Shown here one piece after another: positions 52,061 to 62,359 of a stretch of DNA of 64,000 nt. The notes beneath the pieces are model-generated. The model worked only from the letters and a program-made list of their open reading frames with translations. It was not told the DNA's origin and searched no databases. A program made the position numbers and the translations under genes. Source of the stretch: Nitzschia sp. pyKryTriq1 (Eukaryota; Bacillariophyta; Bacillariophyceae; Bacillariales; Bacillariaceae); the NCBI GenBank assembly GCA_956465555.1, contig OY101118.1, positions 1 through 64,000 on the forward strand, read 5' to 3'. Position 1 is the stretch's first letter, and the number at the start of each line of letters is the position of its first letter.

Positions 52061-54152
52061 CCAGAGCCAGAGACGCTTCTTCTCGAGAGATGCTGGCACT
52101 CGCAGTGGAGCCATCATCATTATCATTATCATTATCATCGTCGTTATCGTCCTTTCCGATCAAATGGAACTTTTCCAAAAAGTAGCAGTCGACCTCGATT
52201 CCTTCTTCTTCTTCTACTACTTCATGGTATTGTTCTTGTTCCCCCCGATCGTCTCGATCTTGATCTTGATCTTGATCTTGTCGCTCTAGTGGAGCAGTTG
52301 CTTTTGCTTTTGCTTCTACTACTTCGGCTTCGACTTTGACTTTGGCTTCCAGCTCCTCCTCCTCCTCGTCTTCTTCTTCGCATTCCTCCTCTTCGTCAAA
52401 GAGAGCGACGGGAGGAGGAACAAAGAAAGTATCATCAGCATCATCATCACCATCCTCTCTGCTCACTTCGTTGTATTGTATGAGTTGTAGGGATGGATCG
52501 GCGGCGGCGGCGGCGGCGGCAGTATCCACGGCAGTTTCAAATCGCTGCTCTCCTTCTTCTTCTTCCTCGGCAGCAATCTCGACACTGACTTGGGCCAACG
52601 AAGAAGCAGAAGAAGATGAAAGCGAATGAGAAGAGAAGGAGGAGGATGTCGTCTTCAACGATGACTCAATGCTCATGTTGTTGTTGTTGTTGTTGTTGCG
52701 ATTAGCCGTATCGATGATGACATGATCCATCGGAGGAGCATCATTATTCTTGGCATCGTTCACCACGGCTTGCAGCTCATCTTTTTCCAGTTGTTCTTTT
52801 TCTTGTTCTTTTTCTTGCTCTTGTTGGAACTGAGCAAAGTCGGCCCACTCATTCTCCTTGATCCTCGCTGCTTCTTCTTTTGCTTTGGCTCGTTCTCGTT
52901 CTTCTGCTTTGGCTTGTTCTTTTGCTTTTGCTTCGGCTTTTGCTTTGGCTAGTAGTTCTCTGGCTTTAGCTTCGGCTTCGGCTTTTGCTCTGGCTATGGC
53001 CTTTTCTTTTTCATCCTCGAGTTGTGCAAAACTGTCGACAGGAGTACTGTAGTAATCAGCAAGTCCTGCTCCTCCTCGAATCTTGGGAGTGGTTGTCGAA
53101 AGATCTTCCAGAATATTATTATTATTATGAGAAATAATAGTATTGGTAGCAGCAGCAGCAGCTGACGTTGTGGTTGTGGTGGTTGTCGGTCGCGCCGCCG
53201 CTTTGGATGATCCTTTGGGTGGTGGTTTTGTGGAGGATGGTGGTGTTGTCTTCACCTCATCTAGTCGTTGATCTTCTTCTTGCTGTTCCAAAATGAGTTG
53301 GCCAGTCGTCATCCTCCTCGGCACCACCATAGGAGGAGGAGGCGTTGGTGTTGCTGGTGGTGGTGGTGGTGGTGGTTGAGCCACAGCCACCGTTTGGCTA
53401 GTCGAAAGAGGCAGGATCAAGGGGTTGACCGATTCGGGATTGTCCCAGACGAATACTTTCTTGTGTTTGGGTTCTTTGAGTTGTTTGCCGAATGGATTAG
53501 ACATGGATTTCGACTTCTTGGAATTGGATTTCGATTTCGATTTCGTTTGATTCCTCTTGGCCTTGTTTCGCAAGCGTTTCCATTGAAGACGCTTCCATTG
53601 TTGTTCCATCGTACTAGTATTCGTGTTCATGATGTCATCGATATCATCCACAACAACATTCTCAATCTCACCACCATCATCATTCACCGAGGAGGAGGGT
53701 TCTAGCTGTGTTTCAATGGTCGACAGTGTTTCATCGTCCCAACTTTGAATGGGTCGAAGCAGAGGAAACGACGAATCATCATCGTCCTTGTCTTTTTGTT
53801 GTTGCTGCTGCTGCTGTTGTTGCTGCTTTCTCACTTGTTGACATTCCGTCATGGCGGACACACAACCTCCTCCAGAAACAACGGTATCCAACCAGGCCCC
53901 AAACGCCAAGACATCCGTGGGCGATGGAAGAATAGTATCGGCGGCAGCACCAGCACGAGCCTCGTCGTCGTCGTCGTCGTCTCGCAAGGTAACGTCGACA
54001 TCACTAGGAGTCAACAACAAGCGCTGTCGTTCGTATATGGATGGCGGATGCTGTCGCCGTCCTCCTCCTCCTCTACCTTTTCCTTTTCCATTTCCCTTGC
54101 CTTTGGTCAAAATATTGTTATTACCAAAACGAGGACGAGGCATAGTTCTCAT
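51900..54152 (-). CDS. Large disordered protein, 750 residues, with basic C-terminus
   Basis: The preferred start is ATG 54152 (MRTMPRPRFGNNNILTKGKG). The open frame extends 123 codons upstream, but that part is featureless. Near residue ~70 an ordered island reads VLAFGAWLDTVVSGGGCVSA, followed by Gln runs. Residues ~400-480 form a long single helix of Ala/Lys/Glu (AKAEAEAKARELLAKAKAEA). The acidic second half includes EEEEECEEEDEEEEE-type runs, and the tail is RRLFGGLRKHVVRRLFRSFS. No known domain. Triplet repeats (CAA, GAT, GCC) make much of the composition, yet the frame is open over 2.2 kb. Paralogue-like in layout to 45853 and 55169. Confidence 0.65.
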
Positions 54153-55168
54153 GATGGAAGGATAGATGGCTAGATGGAAAGATGGATAGATGACTGAATC
54201 AATCGTTTGATCGATAAAGTAGTGTTCGTAGTCTACTACTATGAGTTTGTTGAATGAAGGAATGAATGAGTGGTGAATGAGTGGTGTTGGAGAGGGAGCG
54301 GAGGAGGCGAGGATCGAGGCGATAGATGCATGGTAGTCTACAGTACGATGAGGATGTCTGTTGCGAGAATTTTCTCTCCACCACCACATGCATTCGAGAG
54401 AAAGAAAAAGATGTGTCGGCGGCATGATCATGCAAGCATGCAAGCAAGCCGTCGGAGGAAGAGTTTCCGTTCCGACCGAAGGGAATATGCCCAACGGAAC
54501 AGGTGTGACATGGAAGCACATTCAATTCTGCCGAAAGGCGCCAAGCACCATTGAATTTTTGGATGCCGCCGCCCACCGAAAACAGAAAACTACTATGGAG
54601 GATACAAAATAAATAATTATTGTTGCGGGCTGGCGCGAGATGCGCCTACCAATCACATGGCTGCCACATGGTCAAAAAATAAAAATGGGTGCCGGCCGGT
54701 GCGGACTTATTTAGTTCTGTTCTGCTTCTGTCTGTCACTTCGTTTCGAACGATGACGAACATTCATGCACGCATACATTGCGCGGACTACAATACTCCGA
54801 GCGAGCGAGCGCTTGCTCTATGTAGAGACTAAATAATGGGGCTTATGTGACGTGTGTCTTCGTAGGACATTTATCTTCGTGAATGAAGAATTAGTAATGT
54901 TCGCAGTCGGAGCTAGCGAGCGAGCGAGACTGGCGATCGATATCGGATCGCAAAAAATACACAAAAGCAGCACGACGAACAGAAGGTATCGCATAAATCC
55001 TTTTCTTTCTTGCGCTTTTCTTGTGTTGTTGGATGGAGGGAATCATCATCATCATCTGATCATACCGGTATCAATCATCGAGGAGTCAGTCGTCACCTTC
55101 GACACAACAACACCACCAACACTTTCATCAGCATCGTCATCCTTGCCATCACTTTCATCATCATCATC
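54153..55168. other. Bidirectional intergenic region
   Basis: This lies between divergent starts at 54152 and 55169. It contains GAGCGAGCGAGCG runs near 54800 and 54920 and ATC runs just before 55169. An in-frame upstream start at 55010 adds only low-complexity residues. No gene is seen. Confidence 0.5.
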
Positions 55169-58144
55169 ATGGTGGTGAAGACAACAGCAACAGCAACAGC
55201 AGCTGCAGGCGAGATCATGGCGGTGGATCATCCTGTCGACGTCGACAAGCAGGAAAAGAAGAGGAACATTACTGGTGCTGCTGCGGGTCTATTATTGAGC
55301 CCGCGTCGTCTTCACCAAAGACTCCTCGTCGCGAAGAAGAACAACAACAAGAACACTCAAAACAAGGTAGAAGGAGTGAATAATAGTAGTCTCCAGCAGC
55401 AGCCGGAACAAGATGATGACGAGGACGAAGGGGACGTGGTTCTCAACACCACTGCCACCAATACCACCACCACCACCAACAGCAGCAGCAGCAACGCCAC
55501 CAAGGCGCCAGCACCAAAAGTCCTCCCTGCTCGACTTTCCTCACCAGCACCAGGACTCTTGTTGTTGAGACGTGCTTTTCGTGTTGCTGCTAAGAAAGTC
55601 ATCATGAAGAACAAGAAGAAAAACAACAGCAACAACAAGGACAAGAAGAAAACGAAGAACATTATTGTTCGATATGGTCCTCCTGCAAAAGAAACAGCAG
55701 AAGCAACAGCAGTTCTGGATCATCTTCCACTTCCTGCTGCTCTTCCAACAACAACGACACCCCCTTCGAATATCCACTACGTCCAACGTCAAGATTCGGT
55801 CGGAGCGAGTACCCGTCTCACACTCGACACCTCGTCCATATTGTTCGAACGTGTCGAGGCAGCACGTCGACGACGAAGAGAAAAACAACAAAAGTACAAT
55901 ACTAATAATTCGCTTCCAATCTATAATCATGATGATGATATTCATGACGAATCACCCGCCTTGTGTTTGGCGCTGGGTGGATTCATTGAGGATTTGATTC
56001 AAGGCAATCTGCTGCTGATGGGTGGTGGTGGCGGTGAGGACAGTCGTTCTACTACTATTGCACATACTGCCATTACGGCCATGTTGAAAGAGAATGACAA
56101 CAACGTCCTCGACGACGAAGATTTTGACAAAATCATGGCCAGCATTCTGGACGACACCCGAGACGATGCAGCAGCAGCCACAACAAGAGCAGAGGAGGAC
56201 GTGGTGAATGAGCTACTTCTTCAATTGGTAGAAAATCATACCATGACCACGACCAACAACAACAACAACAAGAAGAAAAATACAAACACCCCCAAAAGTA
56301 TTGTCCATCCTGAGGATGATGAGGACGACGACGAGGGGTCGGCCTCGGCGTTTAATACTACAGGGTCGGCCTCAGCGTTTAATACTATTCTGACCGTAGG
56401 GGGAGACGATGATGAATTGCAGACATTATGGACGATTGACAGGGCTATTTTGGCTCGAGAAGAACACGAACTCGTACAGCAATCTTTGTTGCTGAGACTT
56501 ATGTGTTTTGGACTCGAATCATCATCCAACTATCAACAATACCATCATTTGTTGGATCAGCAGCATGCTGCAGGTGCTGGTGACGAGTTGGATTTGCTGC
56601 TGAAACAGCTTTCCAACGAATATGGCGACTACGCCTCCTCCAATTCCGACTTGCCACCGTCTACTGGCCCGAAGAGTGATCCATCGACTTCTTTATCCAA
56701 GGTCGACTCCTCCTTCTCATCGAAGAAGGATCATGACGCAAGAAGTGCTGCTTATACGGAAGACCAAAATCAAAAGATCGTTGTCAGGAAGAAATCCCTC
56801 TTTCAACTACTGGGCCTTGGTTTGATTGCTCTTCTCGAGGACGACGACGACGATGACGACGATACCTTGCAGAAGCAACCGTCGAACGACCCTTCCAACA
56901 TTAGCGCTGATTCCGTAGCTCTCGACGCTGCTGGTGGCACCACCGTCGTCGTTGCGGATGAGGGCAATGTCCGAGAAGACAAGGTCGCATCATCATCATC
57001 ATCATTATTGCAGTCCGTGGAAAGCAAGAATCATGCGAATAATCAAGACCTACAACTCGTGAAAGAATCATTTTTGACGTTGTTGTCCTCGTGTCTTGTG
57101 GTTTCTGATTTCGAAGACAACCATGAACATGACAATGTTCAGCCGCAGCAGCAGCAGCAGCCCTTACAAGTCATCCCGGAGGTTTCCAGCTTCTTGGAAA
57201 GTCCTCTGATTGTTGCCCCTAGTCAACCACAAGAAGGCCAACAACAAATTGTGAAGCACTCGTTTTTGGAGCTGTTTACCAGTTTCCGTCCTTTTAAGAA
57301 CGTCGATGGCGAGACCTTGCAATCCACCGCTCCCACCACGAGCGTTGTTGACGGTTCTTCTTCCTACTCTCAGCTTCAAAAGTTGCCCCAAACCAAGAGC
57401 AGCGTGGACTCCTATTCCTCCAATAAAAAGATCAACAAGAACAGCTCGCTAGTATCCAAAGTCGTCAAGAGCTTGAACGGGGAGCCCTCTACCATCACGG
57501 AACCATCGGTCGTCGGCCGACCTTCGAATGAGGAGGAGGAGGCCGAGAATGATGCTTCCATGTGTGGTTTGCATGAGATGCAAGAAACGTTCAAGTATTG
57601 GCTCACGACTACTACTACTTCCAATGGGCAACACAAAATAGAGATGGGACCATCCGCAGTGGCGCCGACAGAAGTCATGACGACGATGAGTCCTGCCACG
57701 GCCGAGGATGCCATCGCGTCTCCTCACGACGTTACCGAGGGTGTTGAGATCGAGGAGCAGGATTTCTTGTGCGGAAAGTTTGGTGTCCAAGGATTTGAGG
57801 ATGTATGCAAGTTTTTTTTTAATCCCTCCGAGTCCAAGGACACGCAAGTACCACTGCTGCTTGGAGACAAAGCTTCGGATCCAGCTTCTTCCGCCAATCT
57901 CTCTACTAAGACTGGACAGGCGGAAGAGCCCACTGCTGGGCGCAAATCCGATGCTGAACGAGAGGAACGATTGGAGCCTACTACTACTAGTACTCGCACG
58001 AGAAAATGGAAGAAGATGCTTACGAGAAAGGAAAATACGACCAGAAAGCCTCGAAAGGCGGGAAGCTCGAGATCGTCAAGAGTTCTCTCCCGTTTTCGTG
58101 GAGCAGCAGCTAGTAGATCCGTGAAGGCGAAGGCCTCTATTTAG
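55169..58144 (+). CDS. Large disordered protein, 991 residues, with repeated SFLxLF helices
   Basis: ATG 55169 opens MVVKTTATATAAAGEIMAVD; TAG ends at 58144. The N-third is basic with Asn/Lys runs and LLLLRRAFRVAAKKVIMKNK. Ordered islands follow: LCLALGGFIEDLIQGN (~residue 270), QSLLLRLMCFGLESSS (~445), KKSLFQLLGLGLIALLEDD (~540), VKESFLTLLSSCLVV (~635), KHSFLELFTSFRPF (~695) and DFLCGKFGVQGFEDVCKFFF (~870). These share a pattern of Ser/Asp-Phe-Leu-x-Leu followed by Phe/Gly and acidic residues, which suggests repeated short helical binding motifs. The C-terminus SSRSSRVLSRFRGAAASRS is basic. No known domain or enzyme motif. Confidence 0.7.
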   Translation: MVVKTTATATAAAGEIMAVDHPVDVDKQEKKRNITGAAAGLLLSPRRLHQRLLVAKKNNNKNTQNKVEGVNNSSLQQQPEQDDDEDEGDVVLNTTATNTTTTTNSSSSNATKAPAPKVLPARLSSPAPGLLLLRRAFRVAAKKVIMKNKKKNNSNNKDKKKTKNIIVRYGPPAKETAEATAVLDHLPLPAALPTTTTPPSNIHYVQRQDSVGASTRLTLDTSSILFERVEAARRRRREKQQKYNTNNSLPIYNHDDDIHDESPALCLALGGFIEDLIQGNLLLMGGGGGEDSRSTTIAHTAITAMLKENDNNVLDDEDFDKIMASILDDTRDDAAAATTRAEEDVVNELLLQLVENHTMTTTNNNNNKKKNTNTPKSIVHPEDDEDDDEGSASAFNTTGSASAFNTILTVGGDDDELQTLWTIDRAILAREEHELVQQSLLLRLMCFGLESSSNYQQYHHLLDQQHAAGAGDELDLLLKQLSNEYGDYASSNSDLPPSTGPKSDPSTSLSKVDSSFSSKKDHDARSAAYTEDQNQKIVVRKKSLFQLLGLGLIALLEDDDDDDDDTLQKQPSNDPSNISADSVALDAAGGTTVVVADEGNVREDKVASSSSSLLQSVESKNHANNQDLQLVKESFLTLLSSCLVVSDFEDNHEHDNVQPQQQQQPLQVIPEVSSFLESPLIVAPSQPQEGQQQIVKHSFLELFTSFRPFKNVDGETLQSTAPTTSVVDGSSSYSQLQKLPQTKSSVDSYSSNKKINKNSSLVSKVVKSLNGEPSTITEPSVVGRPSNEEEEAENDASMCGLHEMQETFKYWLTTTTTSNGQHKIEMGPSAVAPTEVMTTMSPATAEDAIASPHDVTEGVEIEEQDFLCGKFGVQGFEDVCKFFFNPSESKDTQVPLLLGDKASDPASSANLSTKTGQAEEPTAGRKSDAEREERLEPTTTSTRTRKWKKMLTRKENTTRKPRKAGSSRSSRVLSRFRGAAASRSVKAKASI

Positions 58145-59020
58145 ATAAGAAATCACTATAGAATCGTGAACGAAACAAGTGAACGTTTCAGGTACTCGCT
58201 ACTACTACTAGTAGTGCTTCGTCTTCTTCCTGAGAAATGATTACTTTGTTGAGCAATGACTGGTGTCTGTGTTGGTCGGCGTAGTAGGATGCCTGCTGGA
58301 CGTCGTGATCGTGTGTGGGATTATGCGTTCAAAGATCCACGACTGATCAATAGTGACTGAACAGTCTGTCATGGGATACGAACCCAAGGACGACGATCAG
58401 GAGAAGAAAGATGTTCGCTCATGGCCATCGAATATCTTGTGTGGATAATCGATCGACAATGGCGTCGGTCGTTGAGTGGAATATAATCACAACTTTTAGA
58501 CGGTTCCTTACGTAGGACTACATTCTCTATTGGTTTGTCTTTAGAGTCTCAACAACTCCATCAGAGCGCTGGAAAATTCAATTAGGCCATTCTTATGTAC
58601 AGGCTTAGATCCAACTTGCCTGCAGTACTTATGTGCTTGGGCATATGTTTTTTACAATGTATACTTAACTGACTAACTCGTCCTCCATACTTTTGCACAC
58701 AATCAATGTAGGCCACAAATGCAAGTCAAATGCAAGACAGTACGTACAAGCCCGCCAACCCCGCGACCCCATGTTCAAGCTTTAGGCTTGGATGGTCCAC
58801 CCCCCTGCATCGCCAGTCCAACAACACAAGCCCAACAACACAAGCCTTGGCTGGTCCGCCCGGATTGCCACGTTTGGCTTGTCGGTCTTGGCCTATCAGA
58901 CTACCACTTGACTTGCGAAAATCAGTCCAGCACTACAATGCAAGTCATCCAATGCTGCACATTGGCTGAGTTCATCACTAGCTTTTTGTCACTAAATACT
59001 GTTGTCAACATCTACCGGGA
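58145..59020. other. Intergenic region upstream of the gag remnant
   Basis: No gene seen. The stretch 58690-59020 includes the doublet CCCAACAACACAAG (near 58816 and 58831) and might contain remains of an LTR or leader. I find no clear TG...CA terminal pair and no tRNA primer-binding site. Confidence 0.4.
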
Positions 59021-59365
59021 ATGAATGCCCCTGCCGCACCTGCATTTGATGCAAACTTCACCAACGCGATTGCTGCTGCAATCGCTCAGGCGGTGACAGC
59101 ACTGCAACAGCAGCAACAAGCCGCCCCACCAGCAGCCGTTCCTCACGGGCCTCCGGTGTACTCTCTCACCCGGGGGTTGGCGCCAATCATATCGTTTCTC
59201 CGATGTTCTCCCGGGGTCTTCGATTCTATCCGAATCCTTCAGAATTATATAGAATCATTCGCCGCGTGTCTCGATATTCGATTCCTTCAAATCATCATGA
59301 GCAACACTCTCCAACAGCGCCACGACGCGTCGCGATGTATTCGCGACGCGTCACAAACCTCGTGA
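59021..59365 (+). mobile_element. Gag-like 5' fragment of a copia-type retrotransposon
   Basis: ATG 59021 opens MNAPAAPAFDANFTNAIAAA, then IAQAVTALQQQQQAAPPAAV and PPVYSLTRGLAP. Ala/Gln/Pro-rich starts of this form, leading into a Pro-x-V(F/Y)-S/A-L-T motif, are typical of gag regions of copia-like elements in diatoms. After about residue 55 the similarity is lost and the frame ends at 59363-59365. There is no nucleocapsid knuckle, protease, integrase or reverse transcriptase nearby, so it is a short inactive remnant. The call rests on composition and the N-terminal pattern only. Confidence 0.5.
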
Positions 59366-59834
59366 CGGAAGACAGACCTCGCATTGCGTGCAATCCGTCG
59401 TGTGTCCTGATGATGTCGTATATGACTATATATATGCCTATAATGAAGAAACGTGCGCGACGGACAGACGTGACAGATTCCGTTTTTGTGAGTTTGTGAA
59501 CCGTTCCTGAAGGCCGGCAGGGCTCGGCAACGGGAGGCCATGCCGGCTCTCTGTATTAACATACAATTCGTGTACAACATACCCCAAACGACCATGTGTA
59601 TCCTCATTCGTGACGTGGCAGTTCCGCAAGGATACTGCATGCAGGAAGTACAAGTACGTACAGGTACTTAGACCTTCGACGCAATCGCCAAAAAGGCAAC
59701 TACCGACTTTGTTTTTCTTTACCCTGCTTTACCCTGCCTTTCAAGAAATCAATCAGCATAAACTCGGCTCAGAGCCAGCATCGTTCACTCCAAAAAAGAT
59801 CGGCAACCACCAACTATAATCCACACCTGGAACA
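59366..59834. other. Intergenic spacer, promoter of the hemerythrin-like gene
   Basis: No gene seen. GTACAAGTACGTACAGGTAC lies near 59648-59667. The last 100 bp is CA-rich and ends CCTGGAACA before the ATG. Confidence 0.5.
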
Positions 59835-60698
59835 ATGAAGTTCTTCAGCGTCGCTCAACCCATTTTCAGTTTCCTTCTTTTCTGTTCCATTCTTCCTGAA
59901 TATCTTGCAGGTCCAGGTGGTAAGAAAGGCGGATGCGGCTGTTCAGGTGGTCGGAAGAAAGTTCCGAAGAACAACAACAAGGTGCCAAAGGGTGAACCCC
60001 AAAACGGCGTACAAATCACGCCTATCATTTTCTCTCTCATGAGGTACGCTCATGATGTCATCCGGTCAATGCAAGATGAGATCTCCTACTATCTCAACAA
60101 GACTGACTACTGTGCAGCTGAGTCGTTATGGGAAGAATTGGCTGATTTTCTGGCCATTCATCTGTTCATGGAGGAAGGGAACAACGACAATGAAACGCCG
60201 AAGGGATTGTTCAAAGTTATTGATGAGGTAAACCAAATGGTGATTACCGACAAGAGTCTGGCTGATCATGTTGAAGTTATCAAGGTTGAGAAGATGTTTG
60301 AGTGTGCCGTGACGCTGTGCGAAGATGAATGCATCCCATTGATTAAGTTCGTCTTTGATGAATTCGTTGATAAAAACAATCCTCATCTATTGTTAGAGGA
60401 ACAAATTTTGCAACCGAACGTCGCAAAAATTGCGAACCAGATGGCTACGATGAAGACCGAGATTCTACCCCTAGCAATCAAGTCTGACGGCTTTGAGGAA
60501 TGGGTGATGACTGCAATGAAATACCTCGAACCACAGTTGGTACCAACAAATTCGTCACTCAGCAAAGCTACGATCTTTGCTGAGGCCCTCTATGAGTGCC
60601 GTCCTAGTGAAAAGGAATGGAGAAAGTGGCTCGGATGGATTGCTGACTCTGTTAATTCGACTACCTTCTCAGCTGTCTTGGGCGCTGTTGGGTACTAA
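59835..60698 (+). CDS. Secreted hemerythrin-like (HHE) domain protein
   Basis: ATG 59835 gives 287 residues in one exon. Residues 1-25 are a signal peptide (FSFLLFCSILPEYLAG). A Gly/Cys/Lys-rich linker follows to residue ~55. Residues ~60-195 look like a four-helix hemerythrin/HHE bundle with the iron-ligand pattern complete: His73 (RYAHDVIRSM), His109-x3-Glu113 (IHLFMEE), His145 (LADHVEVIK) and His184-x3-Glu188 (PHLLLEE). HHE proteins bind a di-iron centre for oxygen, NO or iron sensing and storage. A secreted or endomembrane version is uncommon. The C-terminal ~90 residues are helical and of unknown role (EEWVMTAMKYLEPQLVP; WRKWLGWIADSVNS). The ligand spacing makes the call fairly strong, but no search was run. 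Confidence 0.75.
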   Translation: MKFFSVAQPIFSFLLFCSILPEYLAGPGGKKGGCGCSGGRKKVPKNNNKVPKGEPQNGVQITPIIFSLMRYAHDVIRSMQDEISYYLNKTDYCAAESLWEELADFLAIHLFMEEGNNDNETPKGLFKVIDEVNQMVITDKSLADHVEVIKVEKMFECAVTLCEDECIPLIKFVFDEFVDKNNPHLLLEEQILQPNVAKIANQMATMKTEILPLAIKSDGFEEWVMTAMKYLEPQLVPTNSSLSKATIFAEALYECRPSEKEWRKWLGWIADSVNSTTFSAVLGAVGY

Positions 60699-60990
60699 AT
60701 CCATTATATTGTATCGAGAGAGATCAGACTCTCAACCAAAAGAAGGCAGCTGGAACTTTTAGCTTGTGCAGATATTCTCTTCGTAACAAGCAATCAAGAA
60801 TGCGTGTTGAATGCATGAGAAACCCCCTCAACTTGTACGTAAACATAAATAGTACTCTTATCAGAAAGCCCCCTCTGCTTGTAGGTCTACGAACTACTGG
60901 TACAGCACATAAATAGTACCAGGTAACTACGCAGCACCCTCTACTACTAGCTTACTGCTTTACGATATACTACTACTACTACTACTAGTA
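60699..60990. other. Intergenic spacer
   Basis: No gene. ACATAAATAGTAC occurs twice (about 60843 and 60906), and a CTA run ends at about 60990 where the truncated duplication begins. Confidence 0.5.
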
Positions 60991-61504
60991 GTCGTCTATG
61001 CCATACTAGTTCTGTTGTTCGTGCCTCAAATCGTCGATGCCGTCAGGGAAGGAAGGCTTGGAGTAAGTTCTGTTGTGGGCAGCAATGGTACTGTGTAGGG
61101 TCGAAATAGTTGATCATGCTGATACTACGTCTCACCGAAACATTTTGTTCTATAATGCACAGATAACAATTACTACTACTCAGCAACGAGCCTTGAAACC
61201 CAACAAAGAAGGCCAGAAGAGCCCCGCAATCCTCCCAGCCTCGTCCAAGTCCTCTAAAAAGTCCTCCAAAAAGGGCTCGTCCTTGAAACTTGAGGCGGAG
61301 ACTGAGCACATTTGTGGCTCGGTCCAGTGCCCGTCTGGAACGAGTTGCGACCAAGCAGATGGCTCTTGCAAAATGGATGACGAGTTGGTACCTTGCATTG
61401 CTGTCATTGACGAGGATACTGAATTCGGGTGGTGGCCTTCTCAAGCCGATCTATGGAACACGTTTCGTGAAAAATATCCAGCGAGACCCTTTTGCCTTTT
61501 GGTG
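60991..61504 (+). pseudogene. Truncated copy of the secreted DxSxS protein gene, intron retained
   Basis: This block matches 62381-62879 almost base for base, beginning inside the signal-peptide exon (GTCTATGCCATACTAGTTCT) and ending at CCTTTTGGTG in exon 2. It keeps the intron (GGAGTAAGTTC ... ACTACTACTCAG), so it arose by DNA duplication, not retroposition. The start codon and first ~8 codons are missing, the last ~175 codons are missing, and the intron carries a ~16 bp insertion near 61120-61135. After 61504 the frame runs into unrelated sequence and stops at 61547-61549. It is a pseudogene about 1.4 kb upstream of the intact gene. Confidence 0.88.
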
Positions 61505-61549
61505 TCAAAGCGTTCCGAGCGACCATCGATGATGGGAACACAAAAATAA

Positions 61550-62359
61550 TGTGAGCTCGAAATGAGAAGTTGTCTTGTTTAGGGACGTTCGAGCGAAATG
61601 TCAACATGGTTGGAAGTTCTCTTCTTGCAGCCCCTGACGCCGTGTGAACTAGCTACCTCTATCTAGTACTTATTTCCAAAGAGAACTCCATGAATGAAAG
61701 ATGAGAGCTCAATCTTCACTTTAGCAGGATTGCCGAAGGCAAGGGAACAAGTTGTTGTTTCACGAGCATCTCATTTCTTTCAAGTCTTCTCGAATTAGTC
61801 TTCTTGTTGTGCGTGTACTCTTCTCGTCTGGCGGGTGGTTTCCCGACTACTACTACTAGAGTATTAGTTCTCCCGTTCTGTTTTTTTACTCGCGCCGTTT
61901 CGTGCAAAAATAGTGGTGAGCCGAAATTCAACTTGTTTATACAGATAGAGTCGAAATTCCACTTCTCGACCACGTACATCCACTATGCGCCGTATATCGG
62001 AAGGGTTCACTCGACAAACCTGGCAACTTCGGTCTAGTATGGCGTCTCGTCGTATGTCGTTGGCGCAAGTCTTGTTGGTGGGCCGCTTCTTTGTGCAATC
62101 CAATATCACCTTCTAGCCAGAGTGGGAGAATGAATTCTAGGGAAACCCCGCCAGACGAGAAGAGGACACCCGCAACAACAAGAAGACTAGCTAAAAAAGA
62201 AGACTGGAAGAGAACCACTCGGCGTGGTGGAATGGACCTTTGCTGTTCCTCGCTCGTTTCACTCTCAAATGATACAGTAGGTCAGCTCTCATAAAACGAG
62301 AAAAATACTAGCAAAACTACTTTAGTAAGAACGAGAAAAAACAAAAACTGAGAAACACA
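61550..62359. other. Spacer between truncated and intact copies
   Basis: No gene seen. It includes CTACTACTA at about 61849 and otherwise mixed sequence. It must contain the promoter of the intact gene; AGAAACACA precedes the ATG. Confidence 0.5.

Noticed and set aside
58719-59024. Small frames before the gag remnant
   Set aside because: Pro/Gln-rich translation of an imperfect CCCAACAACACAAG repeat, with no support as a gene.
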